Source of the DNA: Aurantimonadaceae bacterium
Lineage (GTDB): Bacteria; Pseudomonadota; Alphaproteobacteria; Rhizobiales; Rhizobiaceae
Reading direction: 5' to 3'
DNA: 5,497 nt
Assembly (NCBI GenBank): GCA_003232595.1
Contig: QIIJ01000469.1
Span: 1-5,497 of the forward strand
A model generated the notes under the pieces. The model was not told where the DNA came from, did no database searches, and saw nothing but the letters and a program-made list of their open reading frames with translations. A program made the position numbers and the translations under genes. Shown here piece by piece: positions 1 to 5,369 of the stretch. Within the stretch, counting starts at the first letter, position 1; the number at the start of each line of letters is the position of its first letter.

Positions 1-2
1 TC

Positions 3-131
3 CACTCAAAAGGCCTAAAACGCGATATAGAGGGTGCAAAACTGATTGAATTGGCAAAAGTTGGTCACAAACCCGATTACGTCGCAACCGAAGTTGCCAT
101 TGAAGCCATCGAAGACGTTTCAAGGCCTTAA
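3..131 (+). CDS. C-terminal fragment of an unidentified protein (5' end outside window)
   Basis: An open frame runs from the left edge to a TAA at 129-131 and gives 42 residues, starting HSKGLKRDIEGAKLIELAKV and ending EAIEDVSRP. The alternating charged and hydrophobic residues suggest one or two helices at the end of a soluble protein. I take it as real because the codon use looks normal, the stop is followed by non-coding, hairpin-rich sequence, and no competing minus-strand gene is visible there. The gene converges with pyruvate kinase, whose stop is at 285-287. I do not recognise the family from this tail and assign no function. It could be a chance open frame, since only 129 bases are visible. 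Confidence 0.55.
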   Translation, partial: HSKGLKRDIEGAKLIELAKVGHKPDYVATEVAIEAIEDVSRP

Positions 132-195
132 AAGGTGTCAACTTTTGCTGGTAACGCTCCAGTTTGCTTTCGCTCACGGCCATTTGTGGCTTTGC

Positions 196-245
196 CCCAG
201 CTTTCGCGGGAGCGATGCACTCGCATCGGGCTGCTCTTCGCAGCC
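196..245. repeat. Three consecutive small hairpins in a convergent gap
   Basis: Three stem-loops follow each other with almost no spacing. The first is CCC-A-GC, TTTC loop, GC-GGG (196-210, one bulged A). The second is CGATGC, ACTC loop, GCATCG (213-228). The third is GGCTGC, TCTTC loop, GCAGCC (229-245). The gap lies between the ends of two converging genes (stops at 131 and 285), where a bidirectional transcription end would be expected. No clear run of T follows on either strand, so a classical intrinsic terminator is not shown. It may instead be a decayed member of an interspersed palindromic repeat family. Confidence 0.5.
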
Positions 246-284
246 TGACTGCTTCCATGTAAACATAAAACAGAATAGCAACTG

Positions 285-1721
285 TTACCCACTGCCGATA
301 CCATCGCTGCCGACATAGGCAATGCGCAGCATATTGGTTGATCCAGGGGTTTTCAGGGGAACACCGGCAGAAACAATTACCCGATCGCCCGGACTGGCAA
401 ATCCTTCCTCAAAGGCAACATTGCAGGCCTTGTCCACCATTTGATCAAGATCATCCGCATCCGGCGTTACAACACAATGCAAGCCCCAGGCCAGGGTCAG
501 CCGTCGTGCGGTTTTGGGCACTGGTGAGAGGGTCAGGATCGGTGTAATCGGACGCTCGCGGGCTGCCCGCAATCCGGTCGTGCCGGATGCCGTATAACAA
601 ACAATTGCAGAAAGATTGAGTGTTTCAGCAATCTGTCGCACGGCAAGTGAAATTGCATCAGCCCCGGTTGGCTCCGGTTCAGGCCTCTGGGCATGGATGA
701 TGCCTGGATAATTGTGATCACTTTCAACGCTCCGGGCAATAGCATCCATGGTCGTTACCGCTTCGACCGGATAATCACCGGCAGCGGATTCAGCAGACAG
801 CATCACCGCATCTGCACCTTCATAAACAGCAGTCGCCACATCTGAAACCTCGGCCCTTGTGGGGACCGGTGCGGATATCATCGATTCAAGCATCTGCGTT
901 GCAACAATAACCGGCTTTCCGGCCCGGCGGCATTTGCGGATAATCTGTTTTTGAATAGCCGGCACGCGTTCCAATGGCAATTCCACACCAAGATCACCGC
1001 GCGCCACCATTATGGCATCTGCAAGTTCAATAATTTCTTCAAGCCGCTCAACAGCCTGTGGTTTTTCGACTTTTGCAAGAATGCTCACCCGGCCGCGGCA
1101 AAGTTTGCGCAATTCTGCCAGATCCTCCGGTCGCTGAACAAACGAAAGCGCCACCCAATCGACTTCCTGTTCAAGAATAGCAGCAAGATCCTCACGGTCC
1201 TTTGTGGTCATTGCACTGGTTGCAAGCTCGGTATCCGGCAGGCTGACACCCTTGCGATCCGATAATTTGGTGCCAACAACAACCTTGGCGGTTACCGAAT
1301 TTTCATCACGGTCCTCGACCACCAGTCTCACCCGTCCATCATCGACCAAAAGCCGATGGCCGATCTCAAGTCCGGCCATAACCTCAGGGTGTGGCAGGTT
1401 CACGCGCTTTTCATCACCCGGTTTCGAATTGCCGTCAAACACGATTAAATCGCCGGGCTTGATAGCAATTGAACCATTTTCAAATGTTCCCAGGCGGTGC
1501 TTCGGTCCCTGCAGATCAGCCAGAATACCAATTGGATAACCGATCTCTTTTTCGACATTGCGAATGCGCTCAATCAGGGAGCGCATGACCTCATGACTTG
1601 CATGACTCATATTGATGCGAAAAGTATCCGCGCCGGCTTCCGAAAGGTTGCGGATGATCGTTTCTTCAGAAGAGGACGGCCCAAGGGTGGCGAGTATCTT
1701 TACCCTGCGTAATCGTTTCAT
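285..1721 (-). CDS. pyk: Pyruvate kinase
   Basis: Catalyses phosphoenolpyruvate + ADP to pyruvate + ATP, the last step of glycolysis, in the cytoplasm. The 478 residues match the usual bacterial length and the gene is intact. Near the N-terminus are the KILATLGPSS strand and FRINMSH (R35, N37, S39, H40), which bind ADP and metal. LADLQGPKHRLG (67-78) leads into the B domain (about 70-170). AKVEKP (216-221) supplies catalytic K217 and Mg ligand E219; RGDLGVE supplies D243. TQMLESM (275-281) and PTRAEVSDVA are the remaining substrate-site signatures. The C-terminal domain ends with GVPLKTPGSTN (453-463). K74 sits where the potassium-dependent enzymes have Glu, so potassium independence is predicted. 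The ATG shares its A with the TAA of the DUF1036 gene (TAATG), which suggests translational coupling. Confidence 0.97.
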   Translation of the reverse strand: MKRLRRVKILATLGPSSSEETIIRNLSEAGADTFRINMSHASHEVMRSLIERIRNVEKEIGYPIGILADLQGPKHRLGTFENGSIAIKPGDLIVFDGNSKPGDEKRVNLPHPEVMAGLEIGHRLLVDDGRVRLVVEDRDENSVTAKVVVGTKLSDRKGVSLPDTELATSAMTTKDREDLAAILEQEVDWVALSFVQRPEDLAELRKLCRGRVSILAKVEKPQAVERLEEIIELADAIMVARGDLGVELPLERVPAIQKQIIRKCRRAGKPVIVATQMLESMISAPVPTRAEVSDVATAVYEGADAVMLSAESAAGDYPVEAVTTMDAIARSVESDHNYPGIIHAQRPEPEPTGADAISLAVRQIAETLNLSAIVCYTASGTTGLRAARERPITPILTLSPVPKTARRLTLAWGLHCVVTPDADDLDQMVDKACNVAFEEGFASPGDRVIVSAGVPLKTPGSTNMLRIAYVGSDGIGSG

Positions 1722-2203
1722 TACTGTTCGGCTGCTCCTGATTGCCCAACCTCGGTCAATCGAACCATCCAGTTGGCCTGTTCGCCAGTATCAACTTCAA
1801 AAAATCCGGTGCGTTCGTAGCCGCGGGCAAAGCAGTCTTCAACACCCTTGATTTTAAATTCCTTGTCGCTGCTGCACATGAAGATCGACCCGCGCCATTG
1901 TCCGCCCTGATCGGCATCTTCAGCATAAACATAGAAATACCGCGATGTAAGTGCACCTTCTACAAGTGTCGCACAGGAGTTTGCCGGCACCCGCCACCAT
2001 CCTTCGGTAAGCCAACCGTCTTTGGTGCGATAGCCGATTGAAACACCAACCAGACTTTCGGTGTTGTTGCAAAGGCGAAAGTCCGCACGGGCCGGTTCGC
2101 TGATCAGCCCCGCTGCAAAGAATGCCAGGATGCCAAACACCAGCGGCATCATTCGTCCAAATTTATATATTCGCATCGATACTAAAACTTGATTCCTGAT
2201 CAT
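1721..2203 (-). CDS. DUF1036 family exported protein
   Basis: A 160-residue protein with a short basic start, a hydrophobic stretch (about residues 19-33) and a likely signal peptidase cut after A40 (EPARA then DFRLCNN). The mature part, about 120 residues, matches the DUF1036 pattern: FRLCNNT, VSIGYR, WLTEGWW, and YFYVYAED followed by a C-terminal aromatic segment. Four cysteines (45, 77, 110, 124) lie in the mature part, so two periplasmic disulfides are plausible. The biochemical role of the family is not known to me. The start is uncertain: ATG codons at 2203, 2176, 2152 and 2149 are in frame. The ones at 2152 and 2149 follow a weak GGA and give a more compact signal peptide. The stop overlaps the pyruvate kinase start by one base, and this pairing is typical of Rhizobiales. 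Confidence 0.88.
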   Translation of the reverse strand: MIRNQVLVSMRIYKFGRMMPLVFGILAFFAAGLISEPARADFRLCNNTESLVGVSIGYRTKDGWLTEGWWRVPANSCATLVEGALTSRYFYVYAEDADQGGQWRGSIFMCSSDKEFKIKGVEDCFARGYERTGFFEVDTGEQANWMVRLTEVGQSGAAEQ

Positions 2204-2250
2204 TTGATATCAGATTCGGTTTATCAGTAGTTGCCTTACTGCGCGAGCGG

Positions 2251-2256
2251 TGTCAA
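2251..2256 (-). promoter_or_regulatory. Possible -35 box upstream of the DUF1036-pyk pair
   Basis: Reading the minus strand, a perfect TTGACA lies about 50 bases before the DUF1036 start region, in the 77-base gap after the transporter gene. No good -10 hexamer is found 16-19 bases downstream. It is therefore only a candidate for a promoter that would give DUF1036-pyk its own transcription separate from the transporter. Confidence 0.22.
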
Positions 2257-2280
2257 CGCGACCATATGGTTGTATTTCTC

Positions 2281-3204
2281 TCAATCGGACGAAGGCCGTG
2301 CAACCCAGATGCCGGAGAGAATAAGAATACCGCCACCAATCTGCCCGGCAGACAATTCCTCGTCAAGCAGAACCCAGCCGAATATCGCTGCTGCAAGCGC
2401 CTCAATAAATATTACCAGTGACGAAAATACGGCAGAAAGCGACCCAAGCGCAACTGCAAGCAACCCCTGACCACCCGAATGGCTGATAATGCCCAGAGCA
2501 GCAAGTGCACCCACTCCCCCAAGGGTTTCGGGCAGAAATTCCTGCCCGGAAACCACCGTTACAGCAAACAGGATGATCGTTGTAACAATGGTGCTGGAAA
2601 ATGTCAGTGCACCTGCCTCATGGTTTCGCCGCGCCACCCGCACGGCAAGGAAATAGAGGCCGAAAAAGAATGATGTCACCAGGCCATAAATATCCCCGCG
2701 CACATTTTCCGGTTTGAGCTGGTAACTGGTACCAATCAGCAGGGATGCCCCGGCAAGACAAATCAACAGTCCGACAACATTTTGCCTTGTTATTTCCTCT
2801 CCGGTAAATTTTCCGGACAGCAGCAGCACCCACACCGGTGCAAGGCAGGCAAGCAGGGTTGCATTGGCAACATTGGTGTTCATGATTGCCAGATGCCAAA
2901 AAAACAGATCGGCGGCAAACAACACCCCGGTTAACAGGACAATTTTGCTGAACCCGGAAAACAGATAAAATCTCTCATTACGTTTTCGTGCCTCAAGCTG
3001 CGCCCATGCCAGCAATATCGGTAATGCCAGCGCAACCCGCCAGAACGCGCTGGCAAAGGCTTCCACCTCCGCATTGCGCACAAATACCGGCGATATTCCC
3101 ATGGCAATAGCCCCCATAAACAGGGCGGCAAAAGCAATGGGAAACGAAAGGGAGGCCTCTTTGTTATCCGGTAAACCTGAAGGAGGGGAGCTTTGTTTGT
3201 TCAT
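2281..3204 (-). CDS. EamA/DMT-superfamily membrane transporter
   Basis: A 307-residue inner-membrane protein with about ten hydrophobic helices arranged as two EamA repeats, the standard size for drug/metabolite transporters. The first repeat has the typical early segment MGISPVFVRNAEVEAFASAF leading to FWRVALALP, then DLFFWHLAIMNTNVANATLL and LAPVWVLLL. The second repeat runs from RGDIYGLVTSFFFGLYFLAV to the ending FGWVLLDEELSAGQIGGGIL and LSGIWVA. Members export amino acids, nucleosides or other small metabolites. The substrate cannot be read from sequence. The ATG at 3204 is preferred; a TTG at 3216 would add four residues, and neither has a strong ribosome site. It is co-directional with the DUF1036 gene (77-base gap) and divergent from gapR. 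Confidence 0.92.
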   Translation of the reverse strand: MNKQSSPPSGLPDNKEASLSFPIAFAALFMGAIAMGISPVFVRNAEVEAFASAFWRVALALPILLAWAQLEARKRNERFYLFSGFSKIVLLTGVLFAADLFFWHLAIMNTNVANATLLACLAPVWVLLLSGKFTGEEITRQNVVGLLICLAGASLLIGTSYQLKPENVRGDIYGLVTSFFFGLYFLAVRVARRNHEAGALTFSSTIVTTIILFAVTVVSGQEFLPETLGGVGALAALGIISHSGGQGLLAVALGSLSAVFSSLVIFIEALAAAIFGWVLLDEELSAGQIGGGILILSGIWVARPSSD

Positions 3205-3387
3205 GAAGTGAAGCAATCACGCATTGCACCTGTGTTCCGGTGATAACAACAATCAGAAAGCCATTTGACCGGTTTTCCATGCAAAGGCAAGTGGGCAAAT
3301 GGAATACCTTCCGATATTATTGTGCACCTGCGCTGGCTTCAGGTTGCAATCAGCGCCTGTGAATTAGTTGGCAAACCCCTTGACGCT

Positions 3388-3405
3388 GCACCATCAATGT
3401 GGTGC
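3388..3405 (+). promoter_or_regulatory. Hairpin in the gapR leader
   Basis: GCACCA, six-base loop, TGGTGC forms a perfect 6-bp stem 51 bases before the gapR ATG, directly after the CTTGAC sequence. It could be an operator overlapping the promoter or a structure in the 5' leader. Function is not shown by the sequence. Confidence 0.35.
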
Positions 3406-3444
3406 GAAAAACGCTGCAGCCTTTCCGTCAAATTATCCGTATTC

Positions 3445-3450
3445 GAGGAA
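3445..3450 (+). promoter_or_regulatory. Ribosome binding site of gapR
   Basis: GAGGAA ends six bases before the ATG at 3457. It decides the start: the frame is open upstream to 3265, but the conserved protein begins at MSEPTGVARDQL. Confidence 0.75.
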
Positions 3451-3456
3451 ACCAAA

Positions 3457-3717
3457 ATGTCTGAACCAACCGGCGTGGCACGAGATCAACTCCGCACAAT
3501 CGTGGAAAGAGTTGAAAGACTCGAGGAAGAAAAGAAGGCGATTGCCGACGACATCAAAGAAGTCTACGGCGAAGCCAAAGCAAACGGTTTCGACACCAAG
3601 ACCCTGCGCACAGTGGTTAGATTGCGCAAGCAGGAAATGGCCGAGCGTCAGGAGCAGGAAGCCCTGCTCGATCTCTATTTGCACGCCCTCGGTATGGTGC
3701 CTGATACTGAAGGCTGA
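3457..3717 (+). CDS. gapR: GapR-family nucleoid-associated DNA-binding protein (DUF2312)
   Basis: An 86-residue, highly charged helical protein. Residues 9-45 (ARDQLRTIVERVERLEEEKK and on through IADDIKEVYGEAKANGFD) form the long N-terminal coiled-coil helix, and KTLRTVVRLRKQ followed by LLDLYLHALGM form the short helices that complete the fold. Length and the motifs EEEKKAIADDIKEVY, AKANGFDTKTLR and RLRK are diagnostic of the family. In Caulobacter, GapR encircles overtwisted AT-rich DNA ahead of replication and transcription and stimulates type II topoisomerases; the same role is inferred here. The start is set by the GAGGAA site. The gene is divergent from the transporter and converges on the DoxX gene. 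No clear intrinsic terminator follows its stop. Confidence 0.95.
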   Translation: MSEPTGVARDQLRTIVERVERLEEEKKAIADDIKEVYGEAKANGFDTKTLRTVVRLRKQEMAERQEQEALLDLYLHALGMVPDTEG

Positions 3718-3721
3718 CTGT

Positions 3722-3775
3722 TCAGCGCCCGCGTGACATCAAATAGTCAAGTGACAGCTTGCCACCGCCCTTGCA
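3722..3775 (-). pseudogene. Remnant of a second DoxX C-terminus
   Basis: Four bases beyond the gapR stop, the minus strand encodes CKGGGKLSLDYLMSRGR and a TGA. This matches the last residues of the DoxX protein 230 bases away, KGPGKLSIDHLLSRSRS: 11 of 16 aligned residues are identical from the first Lys. The DNA is also recognisably similar (for example GACAGCTTGCC against GACAGTTTACC) but well diverged, so the duplication is not recent. Similarity stops at about 3776, where a palindrome and tandem repeats begin, and no transmembrane segments precede it. It is the stump of a paralogous gene or of an older copy broken by rearrangement. Confidence 0.65.
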
Positions 3776-3780
3776 ATTTC

Positions 3781-3793
3781 GGTGACTGTCACC
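3781..3793. repeat. 13-bp palindrome
   Basis: GGTGAC-T-GTCACC is a perfect inverted repeat around one central base. It sits exactly where similarity to the DoxX tail ends and the tandem repeats begin. It may be a protein-binding site or a rearrangement junction. Confidence 0.5.
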
Positions 3794-3835
3794 AAAATCC
3801 ACCAAAATCCAAACGAATAGTTTAACGAATAGTTT
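3791..3835. repeat. Two adjacent exact tandem duplications
   Basis: ACCAAAATCC occurs twice in a row (3791-3800 and 3801-3810). One base later AACGAATAGTTT occurs twice in a row (3812-3823 and 3824-3835). Both are perfect copies, which points to recent replication slippage or end-joining in non-coding DNA beside the palindromic element. Confidence 0.85.
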
Positions 3836-3847
3836 GATATTTAACTC

Positions 3848-3946
3848 CGTCATCTTCGAACAGGCGGAGCCTGCTTCGGAGATCCAGAACATTCGATTAC
3901 AATTCTGGATTCCCGACGCGGTGCGATGCACCGGCCGAGAATGACG
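3848..3946. repeat. Cloverleaf-like palindromic intergenic element
   Basis: A 99-base unit is closed by terminal inverted repeats CGTCAT (3848-3853) and ATGACG (3941-3946), with partial pairing continuing inward. Inside are three independent hairpins. Arm 1 (3857-3878) pairs CGAA-CAGGC with GCCTG-TTCG around GGA, with one bulged C. Arm 2 pairs ATCCAGAA (3882-3889) with TTCTGGAT (3903-3910). Arm 3 pairs CGGTGC (3919-3924) with GCACCG (3928-3933) around GAT. Words such as CGTCATTCTCGG and GGGAATCCAGAAT, read on the minus strand, are familiar from interspersed repeats in many alphaproteobacterial genomes. It ends one base before the DoxX stop codon. It may act as a terminator or mRNA stabiliser for the convergent genes, or be a non-autonomous mobile repeat. 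Confidence 0.8.
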
Positions 3947-3947
3947 C

Positions 3948-4510
3948 CTAGGAACGACTCCGGCTCAGCAGATGATCAATCGACAGTTTACCCGGTCCCT
4001 TCACAATAATTATCAATAGTGGAAACACCCATAACAACCGTTGGTCCCAGATAACCGCATCCTGAAAACGATCAAACATTGATCCGATAAACTTGTCCTC
4101 CAGGCCATGGCCTGCGATATCCACATAGGACTGGACAATGATGAAAATCGTCATGCCAATGGCGGCGATGCGGCTGAACAGGCCAATGGCGATCATCAGC
4201 GGCAGGAAAAACTCACCGATGGTGCCAAAAATCACGATCAGGTGGTAGGGGAAAACCGGAATGGCGCTGATATCAAATCCCACCTGATCCATCAGGCTGG
4301 GCAGAATAGCCCCGAAAGCCCCGGTGCCCGGTGAGAAAAATCCCAGTACACTTTCTCCGGTCTTCAGCCAGGCAGAATTAACAAAGTAAAACAGCAATAC
4401 ACTGGAAAACACAATTCTGCTGCAAGGCCTATGAACCAGCTAGACAATGCCCTGTCCAGGGCATCAAAAAACTTCTGATGCAGGTTCGCCAGCATTCGAA
4501 AAAAACTCAT
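3948..4510 (-). pseudogene. DoxX-family membrane protein with an apparent frameshift
   Basis: The ATG at 4510 follows AGAGGG and starts MSFFRMLANLHQKFFDALDR. After about 33 residues (LSSWFIGLAAEL) this frame leaves DoxX sequence and stops at 4364-4366. The adjacent frame then continues the family exactly: VFSSVLLFYFVNSAWLKTG, FFSPGTGAFGAILP, a central helix pair IVIFGTIGEFFLPLMIAIGL, and the typical end GPGKLSIDHLL. One missing base between about 4406 and 4414 explains it; restoring a G gives AAELVFSSVLLF, and the joined protein would have about 187 residues and four membrane helices. DoxX-type proteins accompany DUF692/DUF2063 genes in bufferin/gig-type operons, with an inferred membrane or redox role. 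It is either a recent pseudogene, a sequence error, or less likely a ribosomal frameshift at the TTTT run. Confidence 0.85.
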
Positions 4511-4516
4511 CACTTT

Positions 4517-4522
4517 CCCTCT
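4517..4522 (-). promoter_or_regulatory. Ribosome binding site of the DoxX gene
   Basis: AGAGGG on the minus strand, six bases before the ATG at 4510. It fixes the start of the frameshifted gene at MSFFRML rather than at the in-frame upstream ATG at 4585, which overlaps the stop of the preceding gene. Confidence 0.65.
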
Positions 4523-4545
4523 TTCGTTTTTGAACAAATAACAAA

Positions 4546-4570
4546 TGAAAATTTTCAGCAACGTGTTGCT
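4546..4570. repeat. Two touching palindromes between the DUF2063 and DoxX genes
   Basis: TGAAAATTTTCA (4546-4557) is a perfect 12-bp palindrome, and AGCAAC-GT-GTTGCT (4557-4570) is a 6-bp inverted repeat that shares its first A. They fill part of the 71-base AT-rich gap. They could bind a regulator or form a small hairpin that lowers expression of the distal gene. Confidence 0.4.
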
Positions 4571-4581
4571 ATCAAATCCAA

Positions 4582-5367
4582 TCACGAAACACTCATGCCG
4601 GAAAACACCCCCGCCTCCAGAATGCCGCCAATATTACCGGGCAGGTCAAATCCGTCAAATTCAGCAAACGCTGCCTCGGCAGCTGCTCCCAGATTGCCTC
4701 CGGTAAAGAGTGCGGCCAAAAACACGGCTCCCCCCGGGGGCAAATCCCGCATTTCCACGTTAAATGCGGGACGGGTGATCAGCGCCGCTTCGCCATTTTT
4801 CAAATCAATGTCACTACAATCTTCGTCATTGCTATTTCGCGAGATTATCGAAACGACCGGCCAGTCAGATTGCAGAAGATACGTTGCCGGATGCGTGTCA
4901 AACACCAATCTCACCATAGCGTCGGGATCAACACCCTGCAGTTTCAATGGGTCAAGGATTGCATCATCCGCTGCATGATAGGCCTGCAGCCAGGCAAATT
5001 CCACCCGTGCAACATCCGGCAAATAGGGTAGCGTTGCAGCAGGTTCAAACCCTTCCAGAAACGTCGCAAACTTGTCTCCGTAGCGAAACAGCATCGGCAC
5101 TTCGGGAGGTTGGGTGCGAACAAAATACCCGGCCATTGCACGAAAAAATTTCTCTCCAACCAGTTTCTCAATGGTTGGAAAATTTGCAGCCATGGCGTCC
5201 ACCAGACTGGACGCAACATTGTTGCGATAAACCAGGAAACGTCGGGGCGACGGCTGACGGTCCGGACCAACGATGCCGTCGGGCATGTCTATGTCAGGAT
5301 CGCGGACAGCATCACTGAACAGCTTTGTTGAAAATGGCTGAACCGCAGATAGTGATGATGCCGACAT
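4582..5367 (-). CDS. DUF2063 protein, partner of a DUF692 (MNIO) oxidase
   Basis: A 261-residue soluble protein. The N-terminal domain (about 8-135) carries the DUF2063 pattern: RRFLVYRNNVASSLVDAMAA, then FPTIEKLVGEKFF and MAGYFVRTQPPEVPMLFRYG, then LPYLPDVARVEFAWLQAYHA and AD. The C-terminal domain (about 150-235: DTHPATYLLQSDWPVVSI to FLAALFTGGNLGAAAEA) corresponds to the winged, RRE-like part that in related systems (MbnC, BufC) presents the precursor peptide to the oxidase. Database names of the type putative DNA-binding domain are probably misleading. The start lies two bases after the TGA of the DUF692 gene (TGATCATG) and no good ribosome site is seen, so coupled translation is likely. 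The partner gene immediately upstream supports a role in peptide modification. The substrate is not visible here. Confidence 0.93.
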   Translation of the reverse strand: MSASSLSAVQPFSTKLFSDAVRDPDIDMPDGIVGPDRQPSPRRFLVYRNNVASSLVDAMAANFPTIEKLVGEKFFRAMAGYFVRTQPPEVPMLFRYGDKFATFLEGFEPAATLPYLPDVARVEFAWLQAYHAADDAILDPLKLQGVDPDAMVRLVFDTHPATYLLQSDWPVVSIISRNSNDEDCSDIDLKNGEAALITRPAFNVEMRDLPPGGAVFLAALFTGGNLGAAAEAAFAEFDGFDLPGNIGGILEAGVFSGMSVS

Positions 5368-5369
5368 GA

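Larger units (their letters stand above)
3205..3456. promoter_or_regulatory. Divergent promoter region between transporter and gapR
   Basis: A 252-base gap between two divergently transcribed genes must hold both promoters. Visible elements are a 7-bp inverted repeat CCATTTG/CAAATGG (3261-3267 and 3296-3302) and a CTTGAC-like -35 sequence at 3379-3384 pointing toward gapR. No convincing -10 hexamer could be picked. The frame open upstream of gapR (from 3265) shows no protein-family character, so I treat this stretch as non-coding. Confidence 0.5.

Noticed and set aside
132..150. TTGACA on the minus strand and an AAAAG/CTTTT pair after the partial gene's stop
   Set aside because: The TTGACA points into the converging gene with no -10 partner, and the stem is only five A/T-rich pairs without a T-run, so neither promoter nor terminator is supported.
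46..318. 90-codon plus-strand open frame across the left gap
   Set aside because: It runs in a different frame from the gene ending at 131, crosses the hairpin region and the end of pyk, and has no recognisable motif.
2261..2270. Perfect palindrome ACCATATGGT in the gap after the transporter gene
   Set aside because: Ten bases with no loop and no T-run; too short and isolated to call an operator or terminator.
3265..3456. In-frame 64-residue N-terminal extension of GapR
   Set aside because: The extension has no family character. A good GAGGAA ribosome site precedes the ATG at 3457, and family members are about 85-90 residues long.
3776..3931. Coding continuation of the DoxX remnant through the palindromic element
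   Set aside because: The frame stays open but crosses tandem repeats and hairpins and shows no membrane segments of a DoxX protein; similarity ends near 3776.
3848..3946. tRNA gene suggested by the cloverleaf outline
   Set aside because: There is no acceptor stem of seven pairs, no TTCRANNC T-loop sequence and no anticodon arm of the correct geometry; the arms are strong DNA palindromes instead.
4364..4585. Independent 73-residue small protein
   Set aside because: Residues from the ATG at 4510 are the DoxX N-terminus. The rest after the frameshift is out-of-frame sequence, so this is part of the broken DoxX gene.
4478..4978. 166-codon plus-strand open frame opposite the DUF2063 gene
   Set aside because: Low-complexity Ser/Ala/Pro composition antisense to a gene with clear family motifs; a shadow frame.
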